Source: Flavipsychrobacter sp. (GTDB lineage: Bacteria; Bacteroidota; Bacteroidia; Chitinophagales; Chitinophagaceae). From it: DNA of 64,000 nt. The stretch lies in contig JARLGY010000018.1 in the NCBI GenBank assembly GCA_031292525.1, positions 343,597 through 407,596 of the forward strand. The letters are read 5' to 3'. How positions within the stretch are numbered: position 1 is the stretch's first letter; every line of letters starts with the position of its first letter. Both the position numbers and the translations under genes were made by a program. Positions 1 through 8,285 of the stretch are shown here, in pieces. Below the pieces are notes generated by a model. That model was not told the DNA's origin. It ran no database searches and saw nothing but the letters and a program-made list of their open reading frames with translations.

Positions 1-917
1 ACCTGCAGTGGTACATAGGTCCAAATGATTATAATACATTACGCACTTACCACCTCGATCTGGATCAAATGATACCATTGGGATATGGCCCTATGGCATT
101 TGTGAAGTACATCAACAAATGGGCGCTGGTACCTATATTTTATTTCCTGGCTAGCTTTATCAGCAACTATGCACTCATCATTGTATTGATGACGCTGATG
201 ATACGCCTGGTTCTATCTTTCTTCACTTATAAGAGCTACCTGTCGGCCGCGAAGATGCGCGTACTGAAACCAGAGCTTGATGTGATACGCGCACAATGCG
301 GTGATGACACGCAGAAATTTAGTGTAGAACAAATGAAATTGTTTAAGTCAGCAGGGGTAAACCCGCTTGGAGGTTGCTTGCCATCGCTAATACAGATACC
401 TATCATCGTTTCGCTGTACTACCTCTTCCCGTCACTTATAGAGTTCAGGCAGAAGTCTTTCCTTTGGGCGCCTGATCTTTCTACTTATGACAGTATATTC
501 CACTTGCCATTCAGCATACCATCGTATGGTGACCATGTGAGTTTGTTCACGTTATTGATGACCGCATCAAGCCTCTTCCTGGCGCTGTATAACCGTAACA
601 TGACCACGCAGGATCCTAACAACCCTATGATGAAGTACCTGCCGTTTATCTTCCCGATATTCCTGATGGGTATATTTAATAAAATGGCGGCGGCCCTTAC
701 ATTCTACTATACATTCTCTAACATACTCAGCATCAGCCAGCAGTTCATCATTCAGAAATACTTCATTAACGAGAAGGCTATACATGCCGAACTACAGGCA
801 AACAAGAGCAAGCCTGCCACACCAAGCAAGTGGGCTGCACGTATGGAACAGTTGCAGAAATCGCAAGCAGACCGCGGCAAACAAACCCCTATTATAAAGA
901 ATCCGAACAAGAAATAA
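1..917 (+). CDS. yidC: Membrane protein insertase YidC, C-terminal part (5' end outside window)
   Basis: The reading frame is open from base 3, so the gene begins before the window; the Met codon at 69 is internal. The first visible residues (WYIGPNDYNTLRTY, then LDQMIPLGYG) are the typical end of the YidC periplasmic domain. They are followed by the 60KD_IMP/Oxa1 core with about five hydrophobic segments and the SCLPSLIQIPI-like region (here GGCLPSLIQIPIIVSLYYLF). The C-terminal tail is basic and Lys-rich, as expected for a cytoplasmic, ribosome-facing end. YidC inserts proteins into the inner membrane alone or with SecYEG. 304 residues are visible of the roughly 600 usual in Bacteroidota. 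A strong terminator follows. Confidence 0.95.
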   Translation, partial: LQWYIGPNDYNTLRTYHLDLDQMIPLGYGPMAFVKYINKWALVPIFYFLASFISNYALIIVLMTLMIRLVLSFFTYKSYLSAAKMRVLKPELDVIRAQCGDDTQKFSVEQMKLFKSAGVNPLGGCLPSLIQIPIIVSLYYLFPSLIEFRQKSFLWAPDLSTYDSIFHLPFSIPSYGDHVSLFTLLMTASSLFLALYNRNMTTQDPNNPMMKYLPFIFPIFLMGIFNKMAAALTFYYTFSNILSISQQFIIQKYFINEKAIHAELQANKSKPATPSKWAARMEQLQKSQADRGKQTPIIKNPNKK

Positions 918-942
918 GAGTTTATCTCATACCCATAATCAC

Positions 943-976
943 AAAAGCCTTTCAGCCATAAACTGAAAGGCTTTTT
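943..976 (+). terminator. Rho-independent terminator after yidC
   Basis: A 13-bp stem (AAAAGCCTTTCAG, 943-955, with CTGAAAGGCTTTT from 963) and a 7-nt loop, ending in a T run, 26 nt after the yidC stop. Confidence 0.85.
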
Positions 977-1084
977 GGTTTTATAATTGATTTGAAAAAT
1001 ATTTTAAGGATCTACCCAAGATTATAGCAATACACTCCTTCTATATTCAGGTACTCACAAAAAATAAAACTTAAATCGACCAAC

Positions 1085-2515
1085 ATGAAAAAAACACTCA
1101 TCCTATCCCTGCTTATTTCAGGCGCTTATGCGCTGAATGCACAACCTCTTTTTTTAGCCGCGCATAATAAAAAAAATACAGCACATACACACTTTGTGCA
1201 GGCAATGCTGGCACGTAACCCCCAAAGTGCCCCCGCACAAAAAACTACCGGCACAATGGAGCGGCTAACCGGCGAGGAAGACACTTATGTAACCACGAAT
1301 ACGTTCGCCTCTAATCCCATTACCACCTATTCCTATAACAGCACCAATACTAAAGGCTCATCATTTAATAATGCCACTGGTTATTTTAGTGGTATTTCCT
1401 ACGATCCGTATGGATACGACACCTATGGCAATGTAAATGGCGCATATGCACCCCAACCATGCAATGTATTTGCAGACACCGTGAAAAATTTCAATAACGA
1501 CGGGAGCGGCATTTTCCTGCTAGGGGAGCAATATGTAACCTATAATGGCAACAACATTACTAACATTACAAGTATTTCGGGGAGTAATACCACTATTACT
1601 GCCGCCAGCTACAATGGTCAAAATAAAATCGTTAGTCTGGTAGTATATTCTATATTGAATGGTGTTTCGGATACATCTACCAAACGCATTTTTGTGTATG
1701 CCCAAAATAAACTGGTTGCAGATTCAACATATATAAACTCTCCGCTTACAGTACAATTTGTAAACACCTACACTTACGACGGTTCCGGTAACCTTACGCA
1801 GATAAACGCATATGAATACAGTAACTCAACTACCATTGCCTCCAGAAAGTATACCAATACCTATACCACATCAAATCAATTAAAAACATCTAAAGAGGAC
1901 GATATGGATTTTAGTAATAACCAATGGTACACCGCTTCTATAGACTCTTTTGGATACACCAGTGGAATAGATTTTTACACTTTCGAAAAATATACCGTCT
2001 TTGAAAATGGTGTTAGCCAGGTAAATACTTTGCAATTTCATCTTTCAGCAACTGGACTTGTAGATTCTGCTATTGGTTCTGTTGATACCGGAAATACTGT
2101 TAACCAAACCCCGCTAAAGTATATAGTGCAATACGACAGCTATAATAATCCAGTTATCACAAAGGGATACTACGGCACTGGCACTACCTTTTCCACCTTC
2201 CCTTATTATGTTGCCAGTTATACTTACGAAACATATAATGGCACTGCCGTGCCCAATACTACTGCGGCAAGCGCCATCACTGTATATCCTAACCCTGCTA
2301 ACAATATTGTCTGTATATCAGGCATAAATGCAACTGCTGGTAACACAACCATTCATATTGTAAACACAATGGGACAATTGCTGGTAACCCAAACAGCGGA
2401 CAGCAAAACCGTACAGACAATTGATATAAACAGGTTCAGCCCAGGCGCATACCTACTTATTATTACAGACGACAGCGGCAAAATACTACAGAGCCAAAAG
2501 ATCATTAAACAATAA
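1085..2515 (+). CDS. Secreted protein with T9SS C-terminal sorting domain
   Basis: 476 residues. An N-terminal signal peptide (MKKTLILSLLISGAYALNAQ) is followed by a Ser/Thr/Asn/Tyr-rich middle section with no recognised catalytic motif. The middle has repeated short blocks of the form Y-x-Y/N-x-x-N, suggesting a beta-rich, possibly RHS/YD-like fold. The last ~75 residues carry the type A sorting signal (ITVYPNPANN, then GAYLLIITDDSGK and a basic terminal KIIKQ), which directs export by the type IX system and attachment at the cell surface. The next gene, 11 nt downstream, encodes a secreted barrel protein, so the two are probably co-transcribed. The function of the passenger domain is unknown. 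Confidence 0.8.
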   Translation: MKKTLILSLLISGAYALNAQPLFLAAHNKKNTAHTHFVQAMLARNPQSAPAQKTTGTMERLTGEEDTYVTTNTFASNPITTYSYNSTNTKGSSFNNATGYFSGISYDPYGYDTYGNVNGAYAPQPCNVFADTVKNFNNDGSGIFLLGEQYVTYNGNNITNITSISGSNTTITAASYNGQNKIVSLVVYSILNGVSDTSTKRIFVYAQNKLVADSTYINSPLTVQFVNTYTYDGSGNLTQINAYEYSNSTTIASRKYTNTYTTSNQLKTSKEDDMDFSNNQWYTASIDSFGYTSGIDFYTFEKYTVFENGVSQVNTLQFHLSATGLVDSAIGSVDTGNTVNQTPLKYIVQYDSYNNPVITKGYYGTGTTFSTFPYYVASYTYETYNGTAVPNTTAASAITVYPNPANNIVCISGINATAGNTTIHIVNTMGQLLVTQTADSKTVQTIDINRFSPGAYLLIITDDSGKILQSQKIIKQ

Positions 2516-2526
2516 AAACACGTTCT

Positions 2527-3327
2527 ATGAAAAAAATAATTCTGCTAGCTGCAAGTCTGTTTTATTATACTGCAATATCTGCACAGCCCCATACCTGGTT
2601 GGTATATGGCACCGCCGGCCTGTCACAAAATTCTAATACCGACCCATATCAATACCCACAAGGCACAAATACCAGCTGGAGCGTGGCCCCTGGCATAGGC
2701 TACCAATTCAATAAACACATTATTGCAGGCGTGCAGGTTAGTTATAGCCATATTGAGGACGCAACTGGCGGTTATGTACTGCTTAACGCAGGCCCCATTT
2801 CCGGGTATGAATATGCTTCAGGCAATAGCATAACGATCAATTGGTCTGCAGGAGGATTCTTCCGCTACACTCAGGATCTGGGGCAAATATTTTTCTTGTA
2901 TGGGCAAGCAAATATGTCCTACCTGTCCAGCGAGTTGCACAATCAACCCGACTACTTTTACCCACTCTTAAGTAACTACATGCCGGTTAATAGTTATTAC
3001 TACGGCGCTGACCCTACATCCACCAGCGGTATCCAACTACAAATTTTCCCTGCAGTAGGAGCTAAAATATATAAAGGCCTTGCACTAAACTTTAGTTTCG
3101 GGGGCATTGACTACATGAACACACACATAAAAAGCGACTATGCAGAATCTAAAAACCCCAAAAGCGTACAGATCACTTTTGGCAAGCAGGTGAACATTGG
3201 CATTTCCGACAATTTTTCATTTCATGCTAAGCACAGGCGAAAACATGCAAAGGAAGAGACAGTTCCGGGATCTGAATACAGACATGTAGATAATAGTGGC
3301 GCTGAAGAAGACACCGAAAAACAATAA
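2527..3327 (+). CDS. Outer-membrane beta-barrel protein, porin-like fold
   Basis: 266 residues with a signal peptide (MKKIILLAASLFYYTAISAQ). The mature part has alternating hydrophobic/polar strands with many aromatic residues and Gly-rich turns, such as SVAPGIGYQFNKHIIAGVQVSY, shortened here to its GIGYQFNKHIIAGVQ core. This is typical of the small PorT/OmpA-like barrels of Bacteroidota. The C-terminal tail is charged (Lys, His, Glu, Asp) and probably lies outside the barrel. It follows a T9SS cargo gene by 11 nt and could serve the same surface function, but no specific role can be read. Confidence 0.65.
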   Translation: MKKIILLAASLFYYTAISAQPHTWLVYGTAGLSQNSNTDPYQYPQGTNTSWSVAPGIGYQFNKHIIAGVQVSYSHIEDATGGYVLLNAGPISGYEYASGNSITINWSAGGFFRYTQDLGQIFFLYGQANMSYLSSELHNQPDYFYPLLSNYMPVNSYYYGADPTSTSGIQLQIFPAVGAKIYKGLALNFSFGGIDYMNTHIKSDYAESKNPKSVQITFGKQVNIGISDNFSFHAKHRRKHAKEETVPGSEYRHVDNSGAEEDTEKQ

Positions 3328-3414
3328 ACCGACCTATAGAAAAGTTATTTTTTCCAGCTTACCCAAGATTAGTTCTCCATTATCCTTCTTATTAAGAAAG
3401 CAACAAACATCTCC

Positions 3415-3918
3415 ATGAAAAAGCGCCCTATTATCTATCTCTTAGCCTTTCTCGCTGCCTCCTGTACAAAAAACACAGCATCTTTAACGCCTATAGATCA
3501 AGGAGGGCTTGTAACACCTTTTAAACCCACCGGCTTCTTCTTTGGGGAGTATGAGTACAGCCACTTATCTAATAATTTTGTCACCTGGCCGTTTTACTAT
3601 ACAGACAGCAATAAGGTAACTAAGCAATACAGGGCAGAATCATCTATGGTGTATACAACGCCGCAACCTATTGCAGATAGCGCTTACACCATCATTAAAC
3701 CACTCATCGACGGTTTCCCTGCTTACCTGGCACTGCATCCCGACACTTCTTTTGGTTGCCCTAACTGTGTGAATGAGCGAGTACTTGAAATTGTTTCTAT
3801 AACTGGAACAGACACTACCAGGTGGAGTATAAATACAGACACCACTACTATGCCTACCGATGTAAAGCCCTATGCTGCAAAAATGCTGCAAGCATTGAAC
3901 CAGCTGAAGAAATTATAG
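3415..3918 (+). CDS. Small lipoprotein with Cys-Pro-x-Cys motif (paralogue 1)
   Basis: 167 residues. The N-terminus (MKKRPIIYLLAFLAASC) is a lipoprotein signal with the lipidated Cys at position 17, so the protein should be membrane-anchored. The C-terminal half contains DSAYTIIKPLIDGFPAYL, an HPD/HPN-type turn, then GCPNC, and ends with a DTTxMP block and a helix. The same order of motifs recurs in the next gene, marking a tandem duplication. The CPNC pair could bind metal or form a disulfide. No match to a named family is recognised. Confidence 0.65.
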   Translation: MKKRPIIYLLAFLAASCTKNTASLTPIDQGGLVTPFKPTGFFFGEYEYSHLSNNFVTWPFYYTDSNKVTKQYRAESSMVYTTPQPIADSAYTIIKPLIDGFPAYLALHPDTSFGCPNCVNERVLEIVSITGTDTTRWSINTDTTTMPTDVKPYAAKMLQALNQLKKL

Positions 3919-3941
3919 CAATCCGTCTAAAAAAACAGACC

Positions 3942-4406
3942 ATGAAGAACATTATAGCGACCTGTATTTTATTGCTTCTGATCACCTCGTGTAAGAAGTC
4001 AACAACAGCCCCTGTACCCAAACCGGACAGCCTGATATTTGGCAGATATAATCCTATGTGCATGACACCAAATACATGCGGACAATTCTATTTATTACAA
4101 AACAACATGCTGTTCGCAGATCAATCTTATTATATGACCCCTAACCCCTTTGCACTGGCTAAAGAACCGGATAGTCTCTATGCTATTGCAAAGCAACTCA
4201 TTGACAACTTTCCGACATACCTGCTCAACCACCCTAATGACAGCTTGATAGGGTGCCCTGGTTGTGCAGATGGGGCTGTAATAAGGCTCTGGGCTACAAC
4301 TAACGATGTAAGAACGAAATGGGATGTTAATGCAGATACATCACAGATACCGGTTGGACTAAGGTTATACATTTGGCAGGTTAACAATGTGTTAGATCAG
4401 TTATAA
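3942..4406 (+). CDS. Small lipoprotein with Cys-Pro-x-Cys motif (paralogue 2)
   Basis: 154 residues, starting at the ATG at 3942 because this gives a perfect lipoprotein signal (MKNIIATCILLLLITSC); in-frame codons upstream overlap the preceding gene. It shares with that gene the sequence of features DSLYAIAKQLIDNFPTYL, HPND, GCPGC, a Trp-x-x-Asn/Ile-x-Asp-Thr strand and a terminal helix, so the two are diverged tandem copies 23 nt apart. Function unknown; likely periplasmic, anchored to a membrane. Confidence 0.65.
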   Translation: MKNIIATCILLLLITSCKKSTTAPVPKPDSLIFGRYNPMCMTPNTCGQFYLLQNNMLFADQSYYMTPNPFALAKEPDSLYAIAKQLIDNFPTYLLNHPNDSLIGCPGCADGAVIRLWATTNDVRTKWDVNADTSQIPVGLRLYIWQVNNVLDQL

Positions 4407-4439
4407 AAAGAAATTTGATACCCTTCAAAAAAACATAGA

Positions 4440-5120
4440 ATGAAACGCAAAATAATATTTATTACCATATGTACCATGCTGGCATTTACTGCATGTAAGA
4501 AAAACAAAACAACTCCGCAGCAGCCAATAGACGAAGTGATCTATCCATCGTACAGTATGATGAAAACCGGCAATTATTGGATATACCGTATCTATGAATT
4601 GGACAGCAACTATGCCACATTCGATTCTCTAAACACGACTGATAGCATTTACGTAGAAAAGGATACCGTAATAGCCGGCCAAACGTACTATAAATACTGC
4701 CAGCCAGAGGCAGCAGGCAGTGCGGTATATACTGTAAAATTCCTTCGGGACTCCCTGGACTATATAGTGACCAGCTCGGGCGCTATTCAATTTTCATCGG
4801 CAGACTTCGTAAGCATATTCTATACCCATTACAGAATAGACCTCCAGCACAACATAAGCCCGATGGACACCCCCTTTTACTTAAAAGAACAAATGGGTGA
4901 CAGAAACCTGCAGATAATTGTACCGGCCGGAACCTACGTTACCAATAGCTGGCAAACCACTTATTTCGAGAATGCATATTTTGCACAATATGGACCAGTA
5001 ATACGGAAAACCAACATACGTTACAGTGCAGGTATAGGCAAGGTGTCTGAAATATTGCCATACTATCTTTCGGACCCTAATTACCGGGAGCGCAGGTTGA
5101 TCAGATACCAATTAAAATAG
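4440..5120 (+). CDS. Lipoprotein of unknown function
   Basis: 226 residues with lipobox FTACKKN (Cys at 19). The mature protein begins with a Lys/Gln/Pro linker and continues with beta-strand-like sequence containing YWIYRIYELDS and TYYKYCQPE segments. This resembles the many Bacteroidota lipoproteins with an immunoglobulin-like or lipocalin-like fold. No cysteine pair like that of the two preceding lipoproteins is present. The gene is third in a row of small lipoproteins and lies 73 nt before an ECF sigma gene. It may belong to the same envelope-related unit, but that is inference. Confidence 0.6.
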   Translation: MKRKIIFITICTMLAFTACKKNKTTPQQPIDEVIYPSYSMMKTGNYWIYRIYELDSNYATFDSLNTTDSIYVEKDTVIAGQTYYKYCQPEAAGSAVYTVKFLRDSLDYIVTSSGAIQFSSADFVSIFYTHYRIDLQHNISPMDTPFYLKEQMGDRNLQIIVPAGTYVTNSWQTTYFENAYFAQYGPVIRKTNIRYSAGIGKVSEILPYYLSDPNYRERRLIRYQLK

Positions 5121-5193
5121 AAAACAGTAAATTGAGAAAAGAGCATGTAAACATGCACAGCAACTAAAGTACCAGTAGGAATAATGCAGTAGA

Positions 5194-5760
5194 ATGGCTG
5201 AATATGCCGAACATGAAGTAATACAAGGCTGTCTTAAAAAGGACAGGGTTTATGAGGAGTATCTGTACAAAAAATACTACAGCCTATTCCTGGCTGTGTG
5301 TGCCCGTTACGGAAGGAATATGCAGGATGCGAAGCAATTGCTGAACGACGGGTTTGTAAGAATATTCATGTCGATTGGCACATTTAGAAACGAGGGATCT
5401 TTTGAGGGCTGGATGCGAAAAATAATGGTGAACACGTGTCTTGAATATCTGAAAAGTAGTGAATTTAAAAAGGGCAATCATACAATTCATAAGGAGGTAA
5501 TAGAAGATAATACCAAGCACGCTGTTTATAACGAGGCTATAAGCAACATAAATACAAATGACCTGATAGCACTGCTGCAATCATTACCCTCTGTGACACG
5601 AACAGTCTTTAATCTGTTTGTATTTGAAGACTATACCCACAATGAAATAGCAGCATTGCTGCACATGAGTACAGGCACATCGCACTGGCATGTACATCAT
5701 GCCCGGAAGATTTTGCAACAATTGATAGTGACAAAAAACAAGCTTTATGAGCAACAATGA
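5194..5760 (+). CDS. ECF-type RNA polymerase sigma factor
   Basis: 188 residues with the two-domain ECF layout. Region 2 (about residues 20-90) contains YLYKKYYSLFLAVCARY, an acidic DAKQLLNDGFVRIF helix and the GSFEGWMRKIMVNTCLEYL end. After a ~40-residue linker, region 4 (about 125-180) contains LPSVTRTVFNLFVFEDYTHNEIA and a helix-turn-helix. Its recognition helix is unusual (GTSHWHVHHARKIL, three His where Ser/Lys/Gln are common). The 3' end overlaps the following gene by 14 nt, so the two are translationally coupled as sigma and membrane partner. A 14-bp palindrome (GCATGTAAACATGC, 5143-5156) precedes the start and could be a control site. Confidence 0.85.
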   Translation: MAEYAEHEVIQGCLKKDRVYEEYLYKKYYSLFLAVCARYGRNMQDAKQLLNDGFVRIFMSIGTFRNEGSFEGWMRKIMVNTCLEYLKSSEFKKGNHTIHKEVIEDNTKHAVYNEAISNINTNDLIALLQSLPSVTRTVFNLFVFEDYTHNEIAALLHMSTGTSHWHVHHARKILQQLIVTKNKLYEQQ

Positions 5761-6865
5761 GTTTGACAGGCTTGTGGCTGAAAAATTGAAACAGACCACT
5801 TTTACATACGATCCCGGTGACTGGGATAAACTAACCGTGCAGCTTGCTGACGCAAGACGCAAGAAACGCACCATACTATTTGTCTATAAAGCATCTGGCA
5901 TAGCGGCATCGTTGCTTGTATGCGCCATAGGCATCAGCCTCCTGTTGTCTAAAAAAGAGATCGCAACTACAGTAAACATCCCCTATCACACTACCAGCAA
6001 AATAGCAATGTCAGCCCCTGCTACCCCATCAACAACCATTAAAACACAAACACAAAACCCCGTTATATCGGCAAACAGAAGTAAAACCTTTATTGTAGCG
6101 ACTAAAAAAACAAACAAAACCCAATTACTGGTTAATGTTGGCACCATAACAAACACCACAAGTTCCCTAACTGCTGCACCAGCAGCAATGCACGATAGTG
6201 GGAACAGCGCTGTAGCACAAACAACCTTGGTTGAAAAATTTGCACAGGTTGATAAAAAATCTATTCCTCAACAAAAATCTGTCGCATTGCCGCTGCCCGC
6301 GCCGTCAATACAGGAAGAAGTTGCGGTTGTAAAGAAAAATATAAATATTAGTGTAGGTGGGGGTGTTAACTATGGTACATTAAATGCAGGCTATGCCTTG
6401 AATGCCGTTGCCGATAAAAGGATAAGTAATAAAATGAGTATTGAGGTTACAATGGGCTATATAAACAATAGCAGCACCACAGCAACCAGTTATGGTGGGT
6501 CAAACTACAACCCAGTAAACACGGCACACAGTATAACTAACACCACAACTAATACCACGCCACTTAATTACTTACAATTTTCGCCGGTAGCAGGTTACAA
6601 TGTTTCTAAAAAAATAATTGTAGGGGCTGGTGCTGATCTGCAACGTTTGCTGGAGGACCACGAAACAACCGTGATCTATAACGACAAAGAAAAGGTAGCG
6701 CCGATGACAGATATAGGGCTTTTACTGAAAACAGACTATGCAGTAACCACACGCCTTAAGGGTGGTGTAAGCTACCGTATAGGCGCTAATAATTTACTTT
6801 CCGCAGGTAATAACTATATAGACCGTAATTACATGCAGGTACAATTAAAGTATCGTTTACATTAG
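5747..6865 (+). CDS. Membrane protein: anti-sigma-like N-terminus plus beta-barrel-like C-terminus
   Basis: 372 residues. The N-terminal ~45 residues are cytoplasmic-like (FDRLVAEKLKQTTF, then DPGDWDKLTVQLADARRKKR). One membrane segment follows at about 48-68 (GIAASLLVCAIGISLLL), then a ~120-residue Ser/Thr/Gln-rich linker. The C-terminal ~170 residues consist of alternating strands (ISVGGGVNYGTLNAGYALNA, then GAGADLQRLL, ending MQVQLKYRLH) like an outer-membrane barrel. Overlap with the ECF sigma gene makes an anti-sigma role likely. A single protein with an inner-membrane segment and a barrel-like tail is a recurring Bacteroidota design that could span the periplasm. The family name is not certain. 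Confidence 0.6.
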   Translation: MSNNEFDRLVAEKLKQTTFTYDPGDWDKLTVQLADARRKKRTILFVYKASGIAASLLVCAIGISLLLSKKEIATTVNIPYHTTSKIAMSAPATPSTTIKTQTQNPVISANRSKTFIVATKKTNKTQLLVNVGTITNTTSSLTAAPAAMHDSGNSAVAQTTLVEKFAQVDKKSIPQQKSVALPLPAPSIQEEVAVVKKNINISVGGGVNYGTLNAGYALNAVADKRISNKMSIEVTMGYINNSSTTATSYGGSNYNPVNTAHSITNTTTNTTPLNYLQFSPVAGYNVSKKIIVGAGADLQRLLEDHETTVIYNDKEKVAPMTDIGLLLKTDYAVTTRLKGGVSYRIGANNLLSAGNNYIDRNYMQVQLKYRLH

Positions 6866-6910
6866 GTCTCCCTAAATTATCCGGCTCAACTTAGGTAAGC
6901 AATTATAAGT

Positions 6911-6934
6911 AAGGCTGCCATATCAGGCAGCCTT
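6911..6934. terminator. Bidirectional terminator between convergent genes
   Basis: A 9-bp stem AAGGCTGCC/GGCAGCCTT with a 6-nt loop lies between the barrel gene ending at 6865 and the reverse-strand gene ending at 6962. A T-rich run follows on the plus side. Confidence 0.75.
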
Positions 6935-6961
6935 ATTATTCACTATTCCTTTCAGTATCAA

Positions 6962-7972
6962 TTAAGCATGCTTTTTTAGCTTTAGTATGCTCCAATCTGT
7001 TTCCTCTGCTGCAATAGTATTGGAGAGTAAACCAAGGCCATCTATTTCCATCTCTACCACATCGCCGTCTTGCAGCCACTGATCCTTAAAAGCGGGATCG
7101 TTGAGCCTGCCTGTGCCGTTAAGCTCCAGGAAGCAGCCTGTGCCCACCGTACCGCTACCTATCACATCGCCAGGCAGCACATCTACCCCATATGCGCAGC
7201 GTTCTATTATTTCAGCAAATGTCCAGTCCATATCGGCCATGTTTCCTGCGCTCACTTCTATACCATTTACCTTACAAGTCATTTTAAGGTTGTATGCAGC
7301 GCCTGTATGGTTTGGCTTGGCAGGTACACGATATTGTTCCAGTTCATCGGGTGTAACCAGCATGGGGCCTATTACCGTACTAAAGTCTTTACCCTTAGCC
7401 GGGCCCAGGTTCAACAGCATCTCTTCCATTTGCAGTGTGCGGGCGCTCATGTCGTTCATGATCATGTAACCACCAATGTATTGGTCTGCTTCTTCGGCTT
7501 TTATATTCCGTCCCTTCTTACACAATACCACCGCAGCTTCCAGTTCAAAATCCAGCTTTTGCAGGTGATCCGGCATCACCGGTATTTCGCCAGGGCCTTG
7601 TATGGCATTATGATTTGTAAAGTAAAATATTGGATACTGGTCAAACTCAGCTATCATATCTACCTTACGGTTGCGGCGTGCGGCAGCCACATGCTGCCTA
7701 AACGCGTAACCGTCGCGACATGACGTTGGGTGTGGTACGGGTGCCAAAATGTGAGCAGCATTGTAGGGTATACCCTGTGCCGTAGTATTCTTACCATTCT
7801 TTATGTCTGCCTCAGTAGTACGCATCAGGCCTATGTTCAGCTCCCAGTTGTCCAGCAATGCTTTCATATTGCCTGGCAGCTCCGGGTTGGCAGTATTAGT
7901 GGCGTATAGCATATTGTTGATGTAAAAAGCAAGTTGCTGCGCGCCATTGCTTACATAGGTTACTAGTTTCAT
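6962..7972 (-). CDS. Fumarylacetoacetate hydrolase family protein
   Basis: 336 residues, an ordinary length for the Bacteroidota FAH-family enzyme. The catalytic domain starts around residue 90 and contains FELEAAVVL (metal-binding Glu in the E-x-E pattern), GYMIMNDMSAR, the KGKDFSTVIGPMLVTPDEL block and DVLPGDVIGSGTVGTG near the C-terminus. All of these are hallmarks of the FAH fold, which hydrolyses C-C bonds of beta-diketones with a Mg or Ca ion. In this phylum the enzyme usually serves as the last step of tyrosine/homogentisate breakdown, giving fumarate and acetoacetate. No other genes of that route are nearby, so the substrate is inferred. It is a single-gene unit convergent with the barrel gene. 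Confidence 0.85.
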   Translation of the reverse strand: MKLVTYVSNGAQQLAFYINNMLYATNTANPELPGNMKALLDNWELNIGLMRTTEADIKNGKNTTAQGIPYNAAHILAPVPHPTSCRDGYAFRQHVAAARRNRKVDMIAEFDQYPIFYFTNHNAIQGPGEIPVMPDHLQKLDFELEAAVVLCKKGRNIKAEEADQYIGGYMIMNDMSARTLQMEEMLLNLGPAKGKDFSTVIGPMLVTPDELEQYRVPAKPNHTGAAYNLKMTCKVNGIEVSAGNMADMDWTFAEIIERCAYGVDVLPGDVIGSGTVGTGCFLELNGTGRLNDPAFKDQWLQDGDVVEMEIDGLGLLSNTIAAEETDWSILKLKKHA

Positions 7973-8285
7973 ATACTGTTGTCTTTTTAAGACTGCGAAA
8001 TTAACGGATAAGGCTGTAATAGCAATCAGCTATCCAATTAGCCGGTGCCGCGCATAGCAAACAGATCAATTACCAACCTATTTTACATCTGGAAAAGCCA
8101 ACTGGACACTAGGATTCAATTAGTGCAAATCAATTCATTTTACCACTGTACGTCTTAAAACATGCTACATTGCAGCCAAGTATACTTTTTTTGTTAACCT
8201 ATTCCCAAAAACATTTCATTGCGTTTGCAATCGGCGAGGGCAATTGGTAGTTTTAATTAAATTTGCAACCGCACTATTATATATT
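7973..8285. other. Intergenic region between divergent genes, with promoter for batB
   Basis: 313 nt without a credible gene. A TAnnTTTG element (TAAATTTG, 8258-8265) lies 20 nt before the chosen batB start. A TTG at 8244-8246 is too close to be a good -33 partner. On the reverse strand only a weak TAATTTCG is seen near the FAH gene. Nothing else is recognised. Confidence 0.5.
8258..8265 (+). promoter_or_regulatory. Bacteroidota -7 promoter element (TAAATTTG) for batB
   Basis: An exact match to TAnnTTTG. It places the transcription start near 8272, which rules out the in-frame TTG at 8244 as a translation start and favours the ATG at 8286. Confidence 0.5.

Noticed and set aside
69..917. Complete 282-residue YidC starting at 69
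   Set aside because: The frame is open to the left edge and the residues before 69 match the family, so the gene is truncated by the window, not short.
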